From contig JBFWWB010000023.1 of NCBI GenBank assembly GCA_050246435.1, positions 1 to 25,694 of the forward strand: a stretch of 25,694 nt of DNA. Direction: 5' to 3'. The notes beneath the pieces were generated by a model, which did not search any database, was not told the DNA's origin, and worked only from the letters and a program-made list of their open reading frames with translations. Source of the stretch: JAKFWI01 sp050246435. GTDB lineage: Bacteria; Pseudomonadota; Alphaproteobacteria; Caulobacterales; Aquidulcibacteraceae. The position numbers and the translations under genes were made by a program. Within the stretch, counting starts at the first letter, position 1; every line of letters starts with the position of its first letter. Positions 1 through 9,350 of this stretch are shown here, piece by piece.

Positions 1-1368
<1,368 letters not shown>

Positions 1369-1382
1369 GGGAATTGGCCTTC

Positions 1383-1410
1383 GGATCTGAGGTTAAGGAG
1401 AACCAGATCC
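1383..1410 (-). promoter_or_regulatory. Hairpin B of the leu leader, next to the leuA ribosome binding site
   Basis: On the minus strand GGATCT pairs with AGATCC and the adjoining GGTT pairs with AACC, with a two-base bulge and a CTCCTT loop. The stem ends about 6 bases before the GAAGG that probably serves leuA. The loop contains an anti-Shine-Dalgarno-like CTCCTT. No U-run follows, so it looks more like a translational or antitermination element than a classical intrinsic terminator. The role is inferred. Confidence 0.5.
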
Positions 1411-1432
1411 CCCGCGGCGCGCGGCCTGCGGG
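1411..1432 (-). promoter_or_regulatory. Hairpin A of the leu leader
   Basis: CCCGC pairs with GCGGG and an inner GGC with GCC around a five-base loop, with one bulged base. It starts 12 bases after the stop codon of the leader peptide and directly abuts hairpin B. Its GC-rich arms could alternatively pair with the GC-rich leucine codon region of the leader. That would fit a mutually exclusive attenuator, but the alternative folding is inferred and was not computed. Confidence 0.5.
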
Positions 1433-1444
1433 AAGCAAGCCAAA

Positions 1445-1519
1445 TCAGCGCGCCCGGGGGCCCGTAAGGCTCCGGAGGAGAATCAGCGCCAGGCGCGAGG
1501 GGGCGGCGGAAGCGGCCAT
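1445..1519 (-). CDS. leuL: leu operon leader peptide (24 aa)
   Basis: A 24-codon frame (ATG at 1517-1519, TGA at 1445-1447) lies 76 bases upstream of leuA on the same strand. Its central part reads RLALILLRSL, giving Leu at codons 10, 12, 14, 15 and 18 plus an Ile. Five of nine consecutive residues are Leu, a pattern expected for a regulatory peptide whose translation stalls when charged tRNA-Leu is scarce. Two hairpins follow the stop codon at once. No Shine-Dalgarno sequence precedes the ATG. A weak possible promoter (TTGCGC at 1552-1557, 17-base spacer, TACTGA at 1529-1534) would start RNA almost at the ATG, so the peptide may be translated from a nearly leaderless transcript. Leucine attenuators before leuA are known in Alphaproteobacteria. 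The peptide is too short to be recognised by homology; the call rests on position and Leu content. Confidence 0.65.
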   Translation of the reverse strand: MAASAAPSRLALILLRSLTGPRAR

Positions 1520-1557
1520 GAACTGTGTTCAGTAGCGTAAAGCCGCTAAAAGCGCAA

Positions 1558-2262
1558 TCACTCCCCGCCGCGCGCTTTGCGCAGCATCGGGCGGACGACG
1601 AACACGATCGCCAGCCAGGCGAGTGCGGCGCCCAGCAGGAAGATCAGCGCCTCGATATTGTCCTTGGCGAAAATCTGGCTGACGCCGTGGCCGGCGAACG
1701 CCACGACCAGGATTTTCGGCACGATGCCCAGGCCCGCGCCGCCGAAAAACCAGGACGCGCGCATCCCCGTGGCCCCCAGCGCCATGTTCACCAGGATGAA
1801 CGGCCCGGAGGGAATGAGGCGGATCAGGAAGGCGGCGAGGAAGCCGTTCTTGGCCACCGAACCGCGGATGCGCTCGACCAGGCCATGGGCCATGCGGTCG
1901 AGCGTCGCCGCCCCGCCCGCGCGCCCGATGTAAAAGCCGACGCCGGCGGAGATCATCGTCGCGATCCAGGAAAGCACGACCCCCTCCACCGGGCCGAACA
2001 CCGCCGCCGTCGCCGCGATCAGCACGATCTGCGGCGCGCCGACAAAAGCGAGCACAGTGAAAAGAAGCGTCACCGCCCCGGGCGCCCACCAGGCGCCGCG
2101 CACGCTGCGCAGCAGATGCGACAGCCCGCTCTGCTCCACGTCGATGAAGAACACGCCCACCGTCAGCACGCAGCCGACGGCGCCGAGCAGCGCCATCGTG
2201 ATCCACCAGGCGCGCGCGGCGCTGGCGTCCATCTCGGTGAAGAAGCGAAGGATCGGGTTCAT
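1558..2262 (-). CDS. VTT-domain (TVP38/TMEM64, DedA-like) inner membrane protein
   Basis: This 234-residue protein has about six hydrophobic segments and the VTT (SNARE-associated Golgi, DedA-superfamily) core. Visible are the re-entrant region around FVGAPQIVLIAATAAVFGP (roughly residues 73-91), the GxxxxYxIGR-like segment VGFYIGRAGG, and the second half FLAAFLIRLIPSGPFILVN. Family members act in the cytoplasmic membrane. Some DedA/VTT proteins help recycle lipid carriers such as undecaprenyl phosphate or flip phospholipids, but this subfamily (TVP38/TMEM64) is less characterised, so I do not assign a substrate. It is the last gene of the minus-strand run before the leu leader, whose transcription may begin within its last codons. 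The start is the ATG at 2260-2262, with no strong ribosome binding site. It lies 50 bases after the hydrolase gene. Confidence 0.85.
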   Translation of the reverse strand: MNPILRFFTEMDASAARAWWITMALLGAVGCVLTVGVFFIDVEQSGLSHLLRSVRGAWWAPGAVTLLFTVLAFVGAPQIVLIAATAAVFGPVEGVVLSWIATMISAGVGFYIGRAGGAATLDRMAHGLVERIRGSVAKNGFLAAFLIRLIPSGPFILVNMALGATGMRASWFFGGAGLGIVPKILVVAFAGHGVSQIFAKDNIEALIFLLGAALAWLAIVFVVRPMLRKARGGE

Positions 2263-2312
2263 GCGCGAAGGGTGCGGCTTGGGGCGCGATCACGGCGCCG
2301 TCAAGGCGGGCG

Positions 2313-3197
2313 TCATGCGCCCCAGGCTTCGAGCATCGCGAAGATCCGCGCCGTGACCGTGTCGCCCTTGCGGCCGATTTCGCGGTTGAGGCCCGCATGC
2401 GTCTTGCCGGCGGCGAACTCCACGCGCGCGACGGCGCCGGCGCGGTTCAGCGCGGCGGCCAGTTCGTTCGCCTGCGCGCCCGCGCGCGGCGCCGCCGTAT
2501 AGAAAATCAGGAATGGCGGCACGCCCTTGCCCGGCGCGACATGAGCGAGCGGCGAAGCGTCCCACCATGTCGCGGGATCGCAGCCGAAAGCATCTTCGTA
2601 CCAGCGCCCAAGCGGGCCGCCGCGCTTTTCCGCCGCCGCCGCGGCGCGGCGCACATTGTAGCCCTCGCCGTCGAGCGCGATGACGCCGCGCAGATCGGAA
2701 AGGCGTGCGCCGTGCGCGGCGAGATGGCGCTCATCGGTGGCGGCGAGCGCAGCCAGATGCGCGCCCGAGGAATGGCCCATCACATAAAGCCGGCGCGGGT
2801 CGCCGCCGAAGCTCGCGGCGTTCGCGGCGAGCCAGGCGAGGCCTGCGGCCACATCCTCAATATGATCGGGATGATGCGCCGCCGGGCTCAGCCGGTAATT
2901 GAGGCTCGCATAGACGAAGCCGCGCGGAACGAAGCACGCCGCTTTCGCTTCGCCGGCTGCATCGTTGGCTTTATCGCCCATCGTCCAGCCCCCGCCATGC
3001 ACGAAAGCGAGGATCGGCCGGCGCGCGCCGGGCCGCTCGCCATAGAGATCGAGGCTTTGCAGGTTGGCGTCGACGCCGGGGCTCGCGGCGTAGCGCACGG
3101 TGCGCGCGGGGTATCGCGCCGCGTGCGCTACCGAGGGAAAGCCTGCGCTGACGGCGGCGGCGGCCGCAAGAACCGCGCGGCGACGAGAGAATTGCAT
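2313..3197 (-). CDS. Alpha/beta hydrolase, exported carboxylesterase-like
   Basis: A 294-residue hydrolase of the BD-FAE/carboxylesterase type. The N-terminus has a twin-arginine-like start (SRRRAVLAAAAA, residues 4-15) and a likely signal peptidase site near AHA-AR (about residue 27), so it is probably exported to the periplasm, perhaps by Tat. The oxyanion-hole HGGGW motif is at 67-71. The nucleophile elbow GHSSG is at 141-145 (Ser143) and the catalytic His is probably H267 in AGKTHAGLN. The acid residue was not pinned down. A strong GGGGGAGG sequence precedes the ATG. It follows namZ by 33 bases on the same strand and precedes the VTT gene, so it may share the transcript. Substrate is unknown; acyl esters or O-acetylated sugars would be consistent with the fold. 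Confidence 0.85.
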   Translation of the reverse strand: MQFSRRRAVLAAAAAVSAGFPSVAHAARYPARTVRYAASPGVDANLQSLDLYGERPGARRPILAFVHGGGWTMGDKANDAAGEAKAACFVPRGFVYASLNYRLSPAAHHPDHIEDVAAGLAWLAANAASFGGDPRRLYVMGHSSGAHLAALAATDERHLAAHGARLSDLRGVIALDGEGYNVRRAAAAAEKRGGPLGRWYEDAFGCDPATWWDASPLAHVAPGKGVPPFLIFYTAAPRAGAQANELAAALNRAGAVARVEFAAGKTHAGLNREIGRKGDTVTARIFAMLEAWGA

Positions 3198-3230
3198 CCG
3201 CCTCCCCCAATGTGCTTCGCACGCGCCGCT

Positions 3231-4433
3231 TCAGTACAGCAGGTGCGCCTGACGTTCGCCGGCCCAGGCGCGCTCGTCCGCCAGCGCGAGCGCATCCATA
3301 TCGCCCGGCATGGCGGCGCCATCGTCGACCCATTCGCGCAACGCCGGGCCGCCGTTAATCACGTCAATCGCGAGCTTGCCGATCTCGTACTCGTACGGGA
3401 AATCGCGCCAGAGCGGATAATCCGGGTAAAGGCGGCGGATCGCCTTGAACGCCAGCGCCTGCACCCGCCAGGGGCGGAAAGCGGCGTGATCGTAGGCCGG
3501 GCCTTCGGTGTGAATCTGCACGCCGCTGCACAGCTTGCCGACATGCTTATGGAATGTCGGCTCGAACCAGCAATCACGCAGGATGCAGCCTTCGAGCCAA
3601 TGCGGCGCCAGCGCCTGCATTTCCGCGATCACGCGGCGCGCATCGATATCCGGCGCGCCGAACACTTCCAGCGGGCGCGTGGTGCCGCGGCCTTCCGAAA
3701 GCGTCACGCCTTCCACCATCACGGTGCCGGGATAGGCGCGCGCCATCCACGGATTGGGCGCGTTGGGGCTGGGGTTCACCCAGACGCGCTCGCCCTGCGG
3801 CCAGCCGAAACCGGGCGCTGCATCCGGCGCCCAGCCCTCCATCGCGATGACGCGGTAGTCCACGTCGAGCTTGTAGTGGTGGATGAACCAATGGCCGAGT
3901 TCGCCCAAGGTGAGGCCGTGGCGCATCGGCAGGGGGCCTGCGCCGACGAAACTCTCCCAGCCGGGGCGCAACGCCAGCCCCTCGATCGGGCGGCCGACCG
4001 GATTGGGCCGATCCAGCACCCACACGGCTTTGCCATCCTTCGCGGCGGCTTCGAGGATGTAGAGCAGCGTCGTCACGAAGGTGTAGATGCGCGTGCCCAG
4101 ATCCTGCAGATCGAACAGCACGACATCGAACGTGCTCATCATCTGGCCGGTGGGCCGGCGCTGATCGCCATAGAGGCTGAATACCGGAATCTGCAGCGCC
4201 GGATCGTCGAAATCCGGGCTTTCGACCATGTTGTCCTGCTTGTCGCCGCGCATGCCGTGCTGCGGGCCGAACGCCGCCGTGAGGCGAATGTCGCCGCAGG
4301 CGGCGAGCGCATCGAGCGAATGGGTGAGATCGCGCGTGACGGAAGCAGGATGGGCGACGACCGCGACGCGCTTGCCGGCCAGCGGGGCGCGCAGGCTGGC
4401 GTCTTCCAGCAGCCGGTCGAGGCCGAACTTCAT
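3231..4433 (-). CDS. namZ: Exo-beta-N-acetylmuramidase NamZ-like (DUF1343, GH171)
   Basis: This 400-residue protein belongs to the YbbC/NamZ family, whose Bacillus and Tannerella members remove terminal MurNAc from peptidoglycan fragments. Visible family blocks are FGPQHGMRG (55-63), DLQDLGTRIYTF (98-109), DRPNPVGRP (131-139), EGVTLSEGRGTTRP (231-244) and the C-terminal YEYEIGKLAIDVINGG region. Length matches the family (about 400). The start is the ATG at 4431-4433, where residues LDRLLEDA lead directly into the domain; longer frames upstream are shadows of the neighbouring gene. There is no signal peptide, unlike the secreted Bacillus enzyme, so a cytoplasmic recycling role is inferred. Its ATG overlaps the stop of the DOMON-like gene by 4 bases, implying translational coupling. 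Confidence 0.88.
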   Translation of the reverse strand: MKFGLDRLLEDASLRAPLAGKRVAVVAHPASVTRDLTHSLDALAACGDIRLTAAFGPQHGMRGDKQDNMVESPDFDDPALQIPVFSLYGDQRRPTGQMMSTFDVVLFDLQDLGTRIYTFVTTLLYILEAAAKDGKAVWVLDRPNPVGRPIEGLALRPGWESFVGAGPLPMRHGLTLGELGHWFIHHYKLDVDYRVIAMEGWAPDAAPGFGWPQGERVWVNPSPNAPNPWMARAYPGTVMVEGVTLSEGRGTTRPLEVFGAPDIDARRVIAEMQALAPHWLEGCILRDCWFEPTFHKHVGKLCSGVQIHTEGPAYDHAAFRPWRVQALAFKAIRRLYPDYPLWRDFPYEYEIGKLAIDVINGGPALREWVDDGAAMPGDMDALALADERAWAGERQAHLLY

Positions 4434-4972
4434 GGGCGCTCCACTGGCGGCACATCGAGCGCGAAATTCACCGGCGCATGAAAATCCGGCTTGCCCGGCG
4501 CATGCGCGAGCGCCCAATAGCACACCGCGCCGCTCGCTTCTTCGATCACCGTCGAGAGGCCGAGCCGCCAGCCGTCGAGTGCGGAAGGCAGCATGAGCTG
4601 CGCGCGCAGCTCGAAGCGATCCGGCGCGGCGTTGAAATTGATTTTCGGCGCGGCGACATCCTCGGCGTCGCGCATGTCGGTGCGGTAGGCGCTGAAGCGG
4701 TACACGGCCCATTTCGAGGACGGCGCGAGATTGAACTCAACATAATTCTCCGCACCCGGCGGCTTCAGGAACGCCTCGCAGCACGTGTGCTTCCACAATT
4801 CGTCCGTGCGCGCCGACGCGGCGGGCGCGGCGATCTTGAGCGCGGCGATATCGCCGGTGACGACATAGCGCAGCGCGAGCGCGGATGGCTGCGGGCGCGC
4901 GATTTCAATGTCGATGCGCGCCACCGGCTTGCATGTGAAATCCGGATGCAGCGCCAAGCCGCGAACGATCAT
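4430..4972 (-). CDS. DOMON-like domain protein (murB-like DOMON group)
   Basis: This 180-residue soluble protein resembles bacterial DOMON-like domain proteins, a beta-sandwich fold related to sugar- or haem-binding domains. The recognisable signature is WKHTCCEAFL (residues 60-69), YVEFN (77-81) and the SSKWAVYRFSAYR block (85-97), which together recall the 'DOMON_murB_like' group. No signal peptide or membrane segment is present and no enzymatic residues can be named. Both ends overlap neighbours by 4 bases: the ATG overlaps the folC stop, and its TGA overlaps the namZ start. The tight pairing with a muramidase suggests, by inference only, that it binds or handles a MurNAc-containing ligand. 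The adjacent cysteines C64-C65 are striking and could be functional. Confidence 0.78.
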   Translation of the reverse strand: MIVRGLALHPDFTCKPVARIDIEIARPQPSALALRYVVTGDIAALKIAAPAASARTDELWKHTCCEAFLKPPGAENYVEFNLAPSSKWAVYRFSAYRTDMRDAEDVAAPKINFNAAPDRFELRAQLMLPSALDGWRLGLSTVIEEASGAVCYWALAHAPGKPDFHAPVNFALDVPPVERP

Positions 4973-6300
4973 GTAAGCTCCACGCCGGAAAGCGCCAGCG
5001 CCTCGCCGGCGAGATAAAGCGATCCGCAGATCAGGACGCGGGGGCCATCCGGCGCGAACGCCAATGCGCGCGAGACGGCGGCGTGCAAGCTATCGGCGGC
5101 TTCCGCGCGCAGGCCCTTGGCGCGCGCCTCCTCCGCCAGCTCTCCGGGATCGCGGCCGCTGCGGGAGGATTGGATCGGCACGGTGATCACGCGATCGACG
5201 GCGGCGGCGAGGGATGCAAAGATTTCGCCGGAATCCTTCGTCGATAACAGACCGACGATGGCGATCGTGGGCCGTGCGCGGCGCTGGCGCAGCTCCGCCA
5301 GGGCGTTGTTCAGCGCCAGGGCGGCATGGGGATTGTGGCCGCCGTCAATCCACATCTCGCCGCCGGCGGCGAGCACCGGCGCGGCGAGCGGCCCCTTCGT
5401 GACGAATTGCATGCGCGCAGGCCATTCCGCAGTGGCTATGCCGCGCCCGATCGCTTCTTCCGTGTACCGATCATCGCCCAGCGCCAGCGCGGCGCGCGCG
5501 GCGAGGCCGGCGTTCTGCACCTGATGGGCGCCGAGCAAGGACGGCATGGGCAGATCGAGCGCGCGATCCTGCGTCTGCACGATCATGCGCCCGTTGGCGG
5601 CCCAGCAATCCCATTCCTTGCCGCATTCCAACAACGTCGCACCCACAGCGGCGGCGCGCGCCTCGATCACGGCGGCGGCCTCGGGGCGCTGGCGCGCGAT
5701 CACGCCGGGACGGCTGGGCTTCAAAATCCCCGCCTTCTCGCCAGCGATCAGCTCCAGCCTGTCGCCCAGCAGCGCGGTGTGATCCATGTCCACCGGCGCG
5801 ATGACGCTAACCGCGGGCGTCACCACGTTCGTCGCGTCGTACGTCCCGCCGAGCCCCACTTCGAGCACGACGACATCGGCGGGCGTTTCGGAAAACAGCA
5901 GCAGCGCGGATACGGCGATCGCCTCGAAATAGGTGATGTCGAGCCCGGTGCGTTCGAGGCGGCCGAGTGCGTCGACGAAATGATCGTCGCTCACCAAATG
6001 ACCGGCGAGGCGGATGCGCTCGTTCGGGCGGATGAGATGGGGCGAGGTGAAGACGTGCGCCTTGAGCCCAGCCTGCTCCGCGATCGCGCGCACGAATGCG
6101 CAGGTGGAGCCTTTGCCGTTGGTGCCGGCGACATGCACGATCGGGGGCAGCTTTTCGTGCGGACTGCCTAGCGCGCGCAGCATGGCCTCCATGCGGCCCA
6201 GCTCCAGCGCGAAGCCGTGTCCGAATTCCTGGCCGACGCGCGCGAGCTTCTCCGCCACCCGATCCGGCGGCGCCTGGTTCAGCGCGGAAGCGAGCGCCAT
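4969..6300 (-). CDS. folC: Bifunctional dihydrofolate synthase / folylpolyglutamate synthase
   Basis: FolC adds glutamate to dihydropteroate and then to folates in the cytoplasm, using ATP. The 443-residue protein has the Mur-ligase-type P-loop HVAGTNGKGST (56-66). It also has the VLEVGLGGTYDATNVV block with its metal/ATP-binding Glu, the VDMDHTALLG region typical of FolC, and WIDGGHNPHA in the C-terminal domain. Length is normal for the family (about 420-450). The ATG at 6298-6300 lies 2 bases after the accD stop, and the stop overlaps the next gene by 4 bases. accD-folC adjacency is common in Proteobacteria, and in Alphaproteobacteria both often follow trpFBA, as here. Confidence is high. 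Confidence 0.96.
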   Translation of the reverse strand: MALASALNQAPPDRVAEKLARVGQEFGHGFALELGRMEAMLRALGSPHEKLPPIVHVAGTNGKGSTCAFVRAIAEQAGLKAHVFTSPHLIRPNERIRLAGHLVSDDHFVDALGRLERTGLDITYFEAIAVSALLLFSETPADVVVLEVGLGGTYDATNVVTPAVSVIAPVDMDHTALLGDRLELIAGEKAGILKPSRPGVIARQRPEAAAVIEARAAAVGATLLECGKEWDCWAANGRMIVQTQDRALDLPMPSLLGAHQVQNAGLAARAALALGDDRYTEEAIGRGIATAEWPARMQFVTKGPLAAPVLAAGGEMWIDGGHNPHAALALNNALAELRQRRARPTIAIVGLLSTKDSGEIFASLAAAVDRVITVPIQSSRSGRDPGELAEEARAKGLRAEAADSLHAAVSRALAFAPDGPRVLICGSLYLAGEALALSGVELT

Positions 6301-6302
6301 GG

Positions 6303-7280
6303 TTACTCCGCGGCCCGCGCCCGCTGGCGCGCGGCCGGCCGGCGCGGCGGCTCAAGGCGCGGCGGCGCGGTGCGGCGCGCATCTTCAAGCGGCAATTCCG
6401 GCTCTTCCGTTTCGACGCGGTTGGCGGCCAGCACCGAGATCAGCGCGGAAAGCGTTTCCTTCAGCTGGCGGCGATCGACGACCGCATCGACCATGCCCTT
6501 GTCGAGCAGGAATTCCGCGCGCTGAAAGCCTTCGGGTAATTTCTGGCGGATCGTTTGCTCGATCACGCGCGGGCCGGAAAACGCGATGAGCGCGCCCGGC
6601 TCGGCCAGGTGGATGTCGCCCAGCATCGCGTAAGAGGCCGTCACTCCGCCGCTTGTCGGATCGGTGAGCACGACGAGATAGGGCAGCCCTGCAGCGCGCA
6701 CTTCCTCGATCGCCAGCGTCGTGCGCGGCATCTGCATCAGCGACAGGATGCCTTCCTGCATGCGCGCGCCGCCAGAGGCGGAGAAACAGATCAATGGGCA
6801 ACGCCGCTGGATCGCTTCACGCGCGGCGGTGATGAAGCCCTCGCCCGCCGCCATGCCGAGCGAGCCGCCCATGAAATCGAAATCCTGCACCAGAATGACC
6901 ACCGGGGCGCCATCGAGTTCGCCATAGGCCGCGGCCATGCAATCGCTGCGGCCGGTTTTCGCGCGCGCCGCCTTCAGCCGATCGGTGTACCTCTTGTCGT
7001 CCTTGAATTTCAGCGGATCGAGCGGAACTTCCGGCATCTTGAGCTCGCTCCAGGCGCCATCGAACAGATAGCGGAAGCGCTGCTCCGGACCGATGCGCAT
7101 ATGGTGGCCCGCCGGCGTCACCCATTGCGCGGCTTCGAGATCGGACAGGTAGATCAGTTCGCCCGTCGCCGGGCATTTGATCCAAAGGTTGGGGTTGTTG
7201 TCGGGCTCGCGCTTTTCTTCGCGCTTCTTCAAGCCCGGCCGGAACCCGGAAAACCAGCTACGCCGTTCGGCCACGTTCAC
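6303..7280 (-). CDS. accD: Acetyl-CoA carboxylase carboxyltransferase subunit beta
   Basis: AccD is the beta subunit of the carboxyltransferase that makes malonyl-CoA for fatty-acid synthesis, working with AccA. The 325-residue protein has the crotonase-like carboxyltransferase core: FMGGSLGMAAGEG near 137-148, SASGGARMQEG at 167-177 and DPTSGGVTASYAMLGD. The N-terminal zinc-finger region is degenerate. C36 in WIKCPATGEL is kept, but the other three cysteines known from E. coli are replaced (VTPAGHHMR instead of a CPKC-type segment). To my knowledge such loss recurs in alphaproteobacterial AccD. The C-terminal 35 residues are Pro/Arg/Ala-rich and probably disordered. The start is GTG at 7278-7280, overlapping the trpA TGA by 4 bases, which supports both the start and translational coupling. 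Confidence 0.96.
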   Translation of the reverse strand: MNVAERRSWFSGFRPGLKKREEKREPDNNPNLWIKCPATGELIYLSDLEAAQWVTPAGHHMRIGPEQRFRYLFDGAWSELKMPEVPLDPLKFKDDKRYTDRLKAARAKTGRSDCMAAAYGELDGAPVVILVQDFDFMGGSLGMAAGEGFITAAREAIQRRCPLICFSASGGARMQEGILSLMQMPRTTLAIEEVRAAGLPYLVVLTDPTSGGVTASYAMLGDIHLAEPGALIAFSGPRVIEQTIRQKLPEGFQRAEFLLDKGMVDAVVDRRQLKETLSALISVLAANRVETEEPELPLEDARRTAPPRLEPPRRPAARQRARAAE

Positions 7281-8110
7281 GCCTCAAGTTTCTCGCGCGC
7301 TTCGCGCACCGCTTTGCTCATTTCCCGCACCAGCCTGGCCACCGCCGCCGGCGCCTCGCCCGGCTTGCCGGCCCTCGCGGCGTCGCCTGCAGCGTCCACG
7401 AACAGCGAGCCGACCACAACCGCATCCGCCGCCCGGGCGATTTCCGCGGCCGCATCCGGGGCGCGCACGCCGAAGCCGACCGCCACCGGCAGAGTCGTGG
7501 CCCGCTTCAGCCGCTGCACCGCCGCGCGGGCCGCAGCCGCAGCCACCGCCTTGGCACCGGTCACGCCTGTCACGGAAACATAATAGAGGAAACCGCTTAC
7601 ACCTTCGAGAACTGCCGGCAGGCGGGCGTCGTCCGTCGTCGGCGTCGCCAGGCGGATGAGAGAGAGCCCGTTGCGCGCAAAGGCGGCGCGGACGGGCTTG
7701 TCCTCTTCCGGGGGCAGATCGACGAGAATGGCGCCGTCCCCGCCCGCTTTCGCCAAGGCGACGGCGAAGGCCTCAACCCCCATCTGCTCCACGGGATTGA
7801 AGTAACCCATTAAAATCAGGGGCGTTTCGGTATTCTCGGCCCGGAAGCGCGCGACGAGGTCCAGCACGCCGCGCAACGAGCCGCCGGCCTTCAGCGCCCG
7901 CTCGGCCGCGGCCTGAATCGCCGGGCCGTCGGCCATCGGATCGGTGAAGGGAAAGCCCAGCTCGATCACGTCCGCCCCGGCGGCGGGCAAAGATCTGAGG
8001 ATTTCGAAGCTGGCCTCGCGGTCGGGATCGAACGCCATGACATAGGCCACGAGGGCGGCGCGGTTGGCCTGCTTCAGAGCCGCGAAACGCGCATCGATCC
8101 GGGCGCTCAT
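7277..8110 (-). CDS. trpA: Tryptophan synthase alpha subunit
   Basis: TrpA cleaves indole-3-glycerol phosphate to indole and glyceraldehyde-3-phosphate and passes the indole to TrpB. The 277-residue protein contains the catalytic Glu50 in VIELGFPFTDP (48-58) and Asp61 in MADGPAIQ. It also has the MGYFNP loop (101-106), DLPPEE (131-136), and the phosphate-binding YVSVTGVTG and VGFGV segments. The start is the ATG at 8108-8110, which overlaps the trpB stop (ATGA). Length is standard (about 270). It sits between trpB and accD with 4-base overlaps on both sides, so the three are almost certainly co-translated. Confidence 0.96.
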   Translation of the reverse strand: MSARIDARFAALKQANRAALVAYVMAFDPDREASFEILRSLPAAGADVIELGFPFTDPMADGPAIQAAAERALKAGGSLRGVLDLVARFRAENTETPLILMGYFNPVEQMGVEAFAVALAKAGGDGAILVDLPPEEDKPVRAAFARNGLSLIRLATPTTDDARLPAVLEGVSGFLYYVSVTGVTGAKAVAAAAARAAVQRLKRATTLPVAVGFGVRAPDAAAEIARAADAVVVGSLFVDAAGDAARAGKPGEAPAAVARLVREMSKAVREAREKLEA

Positions 8111-9324
8111 ATCTGCATGCCGAGCGCTGCGGCGACGGTGAAGATGTCCTTGTCGCCACGGCCGCACATATTCATCACGACGACCTTGCCGGGACCGAGC
8201 TGCTTGCAGATGTCCCCCGCTCGCGCGAGCGCATGCGCCGGCTCCAACGCGGGAATGATGCCTTCCTGGCGCGTGCACAGCTGGAACGCAGCGAGCGCTT
8301 CTTCATCCGTGGCGGAGAGATACTCCGCACGCCCGGTATCTTTGAGCCAGGAATGTTCCGGGCCGACGCCAGGATAATCGAGGCCGGCGCTGATCGAATG
8401 CGCATCTTGAATCTGGCCGTCTTCGTTTTGCAGCAGATATGTGCGGTTGCCGTGCAGCACGCCGGGCCTGCCGCCGGTGAGCGCTGCGGCGTGCAAGCCG
8501 GTGTGGAGACCGTGGCCCGCCGCTTCAACGCCGTAGAAGCGCACGCCCGCATCGTCGAGAAACGGATAGAACAAGCCGATCGCGTTCGAGCCGCCGCCGA
8601 CGGCGGCGACCAGCGCATCCGGCAGGCGGCCCTCCCGCTCCAGCACCTGCACGCGCGCTTCGCGCCCGATCACGCTTTGGAAATCGCGCACCATCTCCGG
8701 ATAGGGATGCGGGCCGGCGACCGTACCGATGCAGTAGAACGTGTCTTCCACGTTCGTCACCCAATCGCGCAGCGCTTCGTTCATCGCATCCTTCAGCGTG
8801 CCCGTGCCGCTCGTCACCGGGCGCACTTCCGCGCCGAGCAATTTCATCCGGAACACGTTGGGTTTCTGGCGCTCGATATCCGTCGCGCCCATGAACACCA
8901 CGCATTGCAGGCCAAAACGCGCGCACACCGTGGCGGTGGCGACGCCATGCTGGCCGGCGCCGGTTTCCGCGATGATGCGCTTCTTGCCCATTCGGCGGGC
9001 GAGCAGGATTTGCCCGATGCAATTGTTGATCTTGTGCGCACCGGTATGGTTCAGCTCGTCGCGCTTGAAATAGAGCGTGGCGCCGGCGTAGTGCGCGGTG
9101 AGACGTTCCGCAAAGTAAAGCGGGCTCGGCCGGCCGACATAATCGCGCGCGAACGCATCGATCTCGGCCTGGAAGGCGGGATCGGCCTGCGCCGCGCGAT
9201 AGGCGCGCTCGAGATCGAGCACGAGCGGCATCAGCGTTTCGGCGACATAGCGCCCGCCGAATTCGCCGAAGCGCCCTTGCGCGTCGGGCAAGGCGTTGCG
9301 TTGCGCGGAGCCGGTTGCGTTCAT
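8107..9324 (-). CDS. trpB: Tryptophan synthase beta subunit
   Basis: TrpB is the PLP enzyme that joins indole and serine to form tryptophan. In the 405-residue protein the PLP lysine is K98 in HTGAHKINN, and E120 in AETGAGQHG corresponds to the catalytic Glu109 of the Salmonella enzyme. The cofactor phosphate loop GGGSNAIG is present, as is the N-terminal RFGEFGGRYVAETLMP block typical of TrpB1. The start chosen is the ATG at 9322-9324. The frame stays open upstream only through trpF sequence, and the TrpB1 family begins here. It is separated from trpF by 26 bases and overlaps trpA by 4. Confidence 0.96.
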   Translation of the reverse strand: MNATGSAQRNALPDAQGRFGEFGGRYVAETLMPLVLDLERAYRAAQADPAFQAEIDAFARDYVGRPSPLYFAERLTAHYAGATLYFKRDELNHTGAHKINNCIGQILLARRMGKKRIIAETGAGQHGVATATVCARFGLQCVVFMGATDIERQKPNVFRMKLLGAEVRPVTSGTGTLKDAMNEALRDWVTNVEDTFYCIGTVAGPHPYPEMVRDFQSVIGREARVQVLEREGRLPDALVAAVGGGSNAIGLFYPFLDDAGVRFYGVEAAGHGLHTGLHAAALTGGRPGVLHGNRTYLLQNEDGQIQDAHSISAGLDYPGVGPEHSWLKDTGRAEYLSATDEEALAAFQLCTRQEGIIPALEPAHALARAGDICKQLGPGKVVVMNMCGRGDKDIFTVAAALGMQI

Positions 9325-9350
9325 GCGTGGGCTTTCGGCATGCGTGCGGT

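Noticed and set aside
2397..4481. Long plus-strand open frame opposite the hydrolase and namZ
   Set aside because: Its translation is Arg/Ala/His-rich without any motif, and the opposite strand carries two clear genes. Such frames arise from high GC at third positions.
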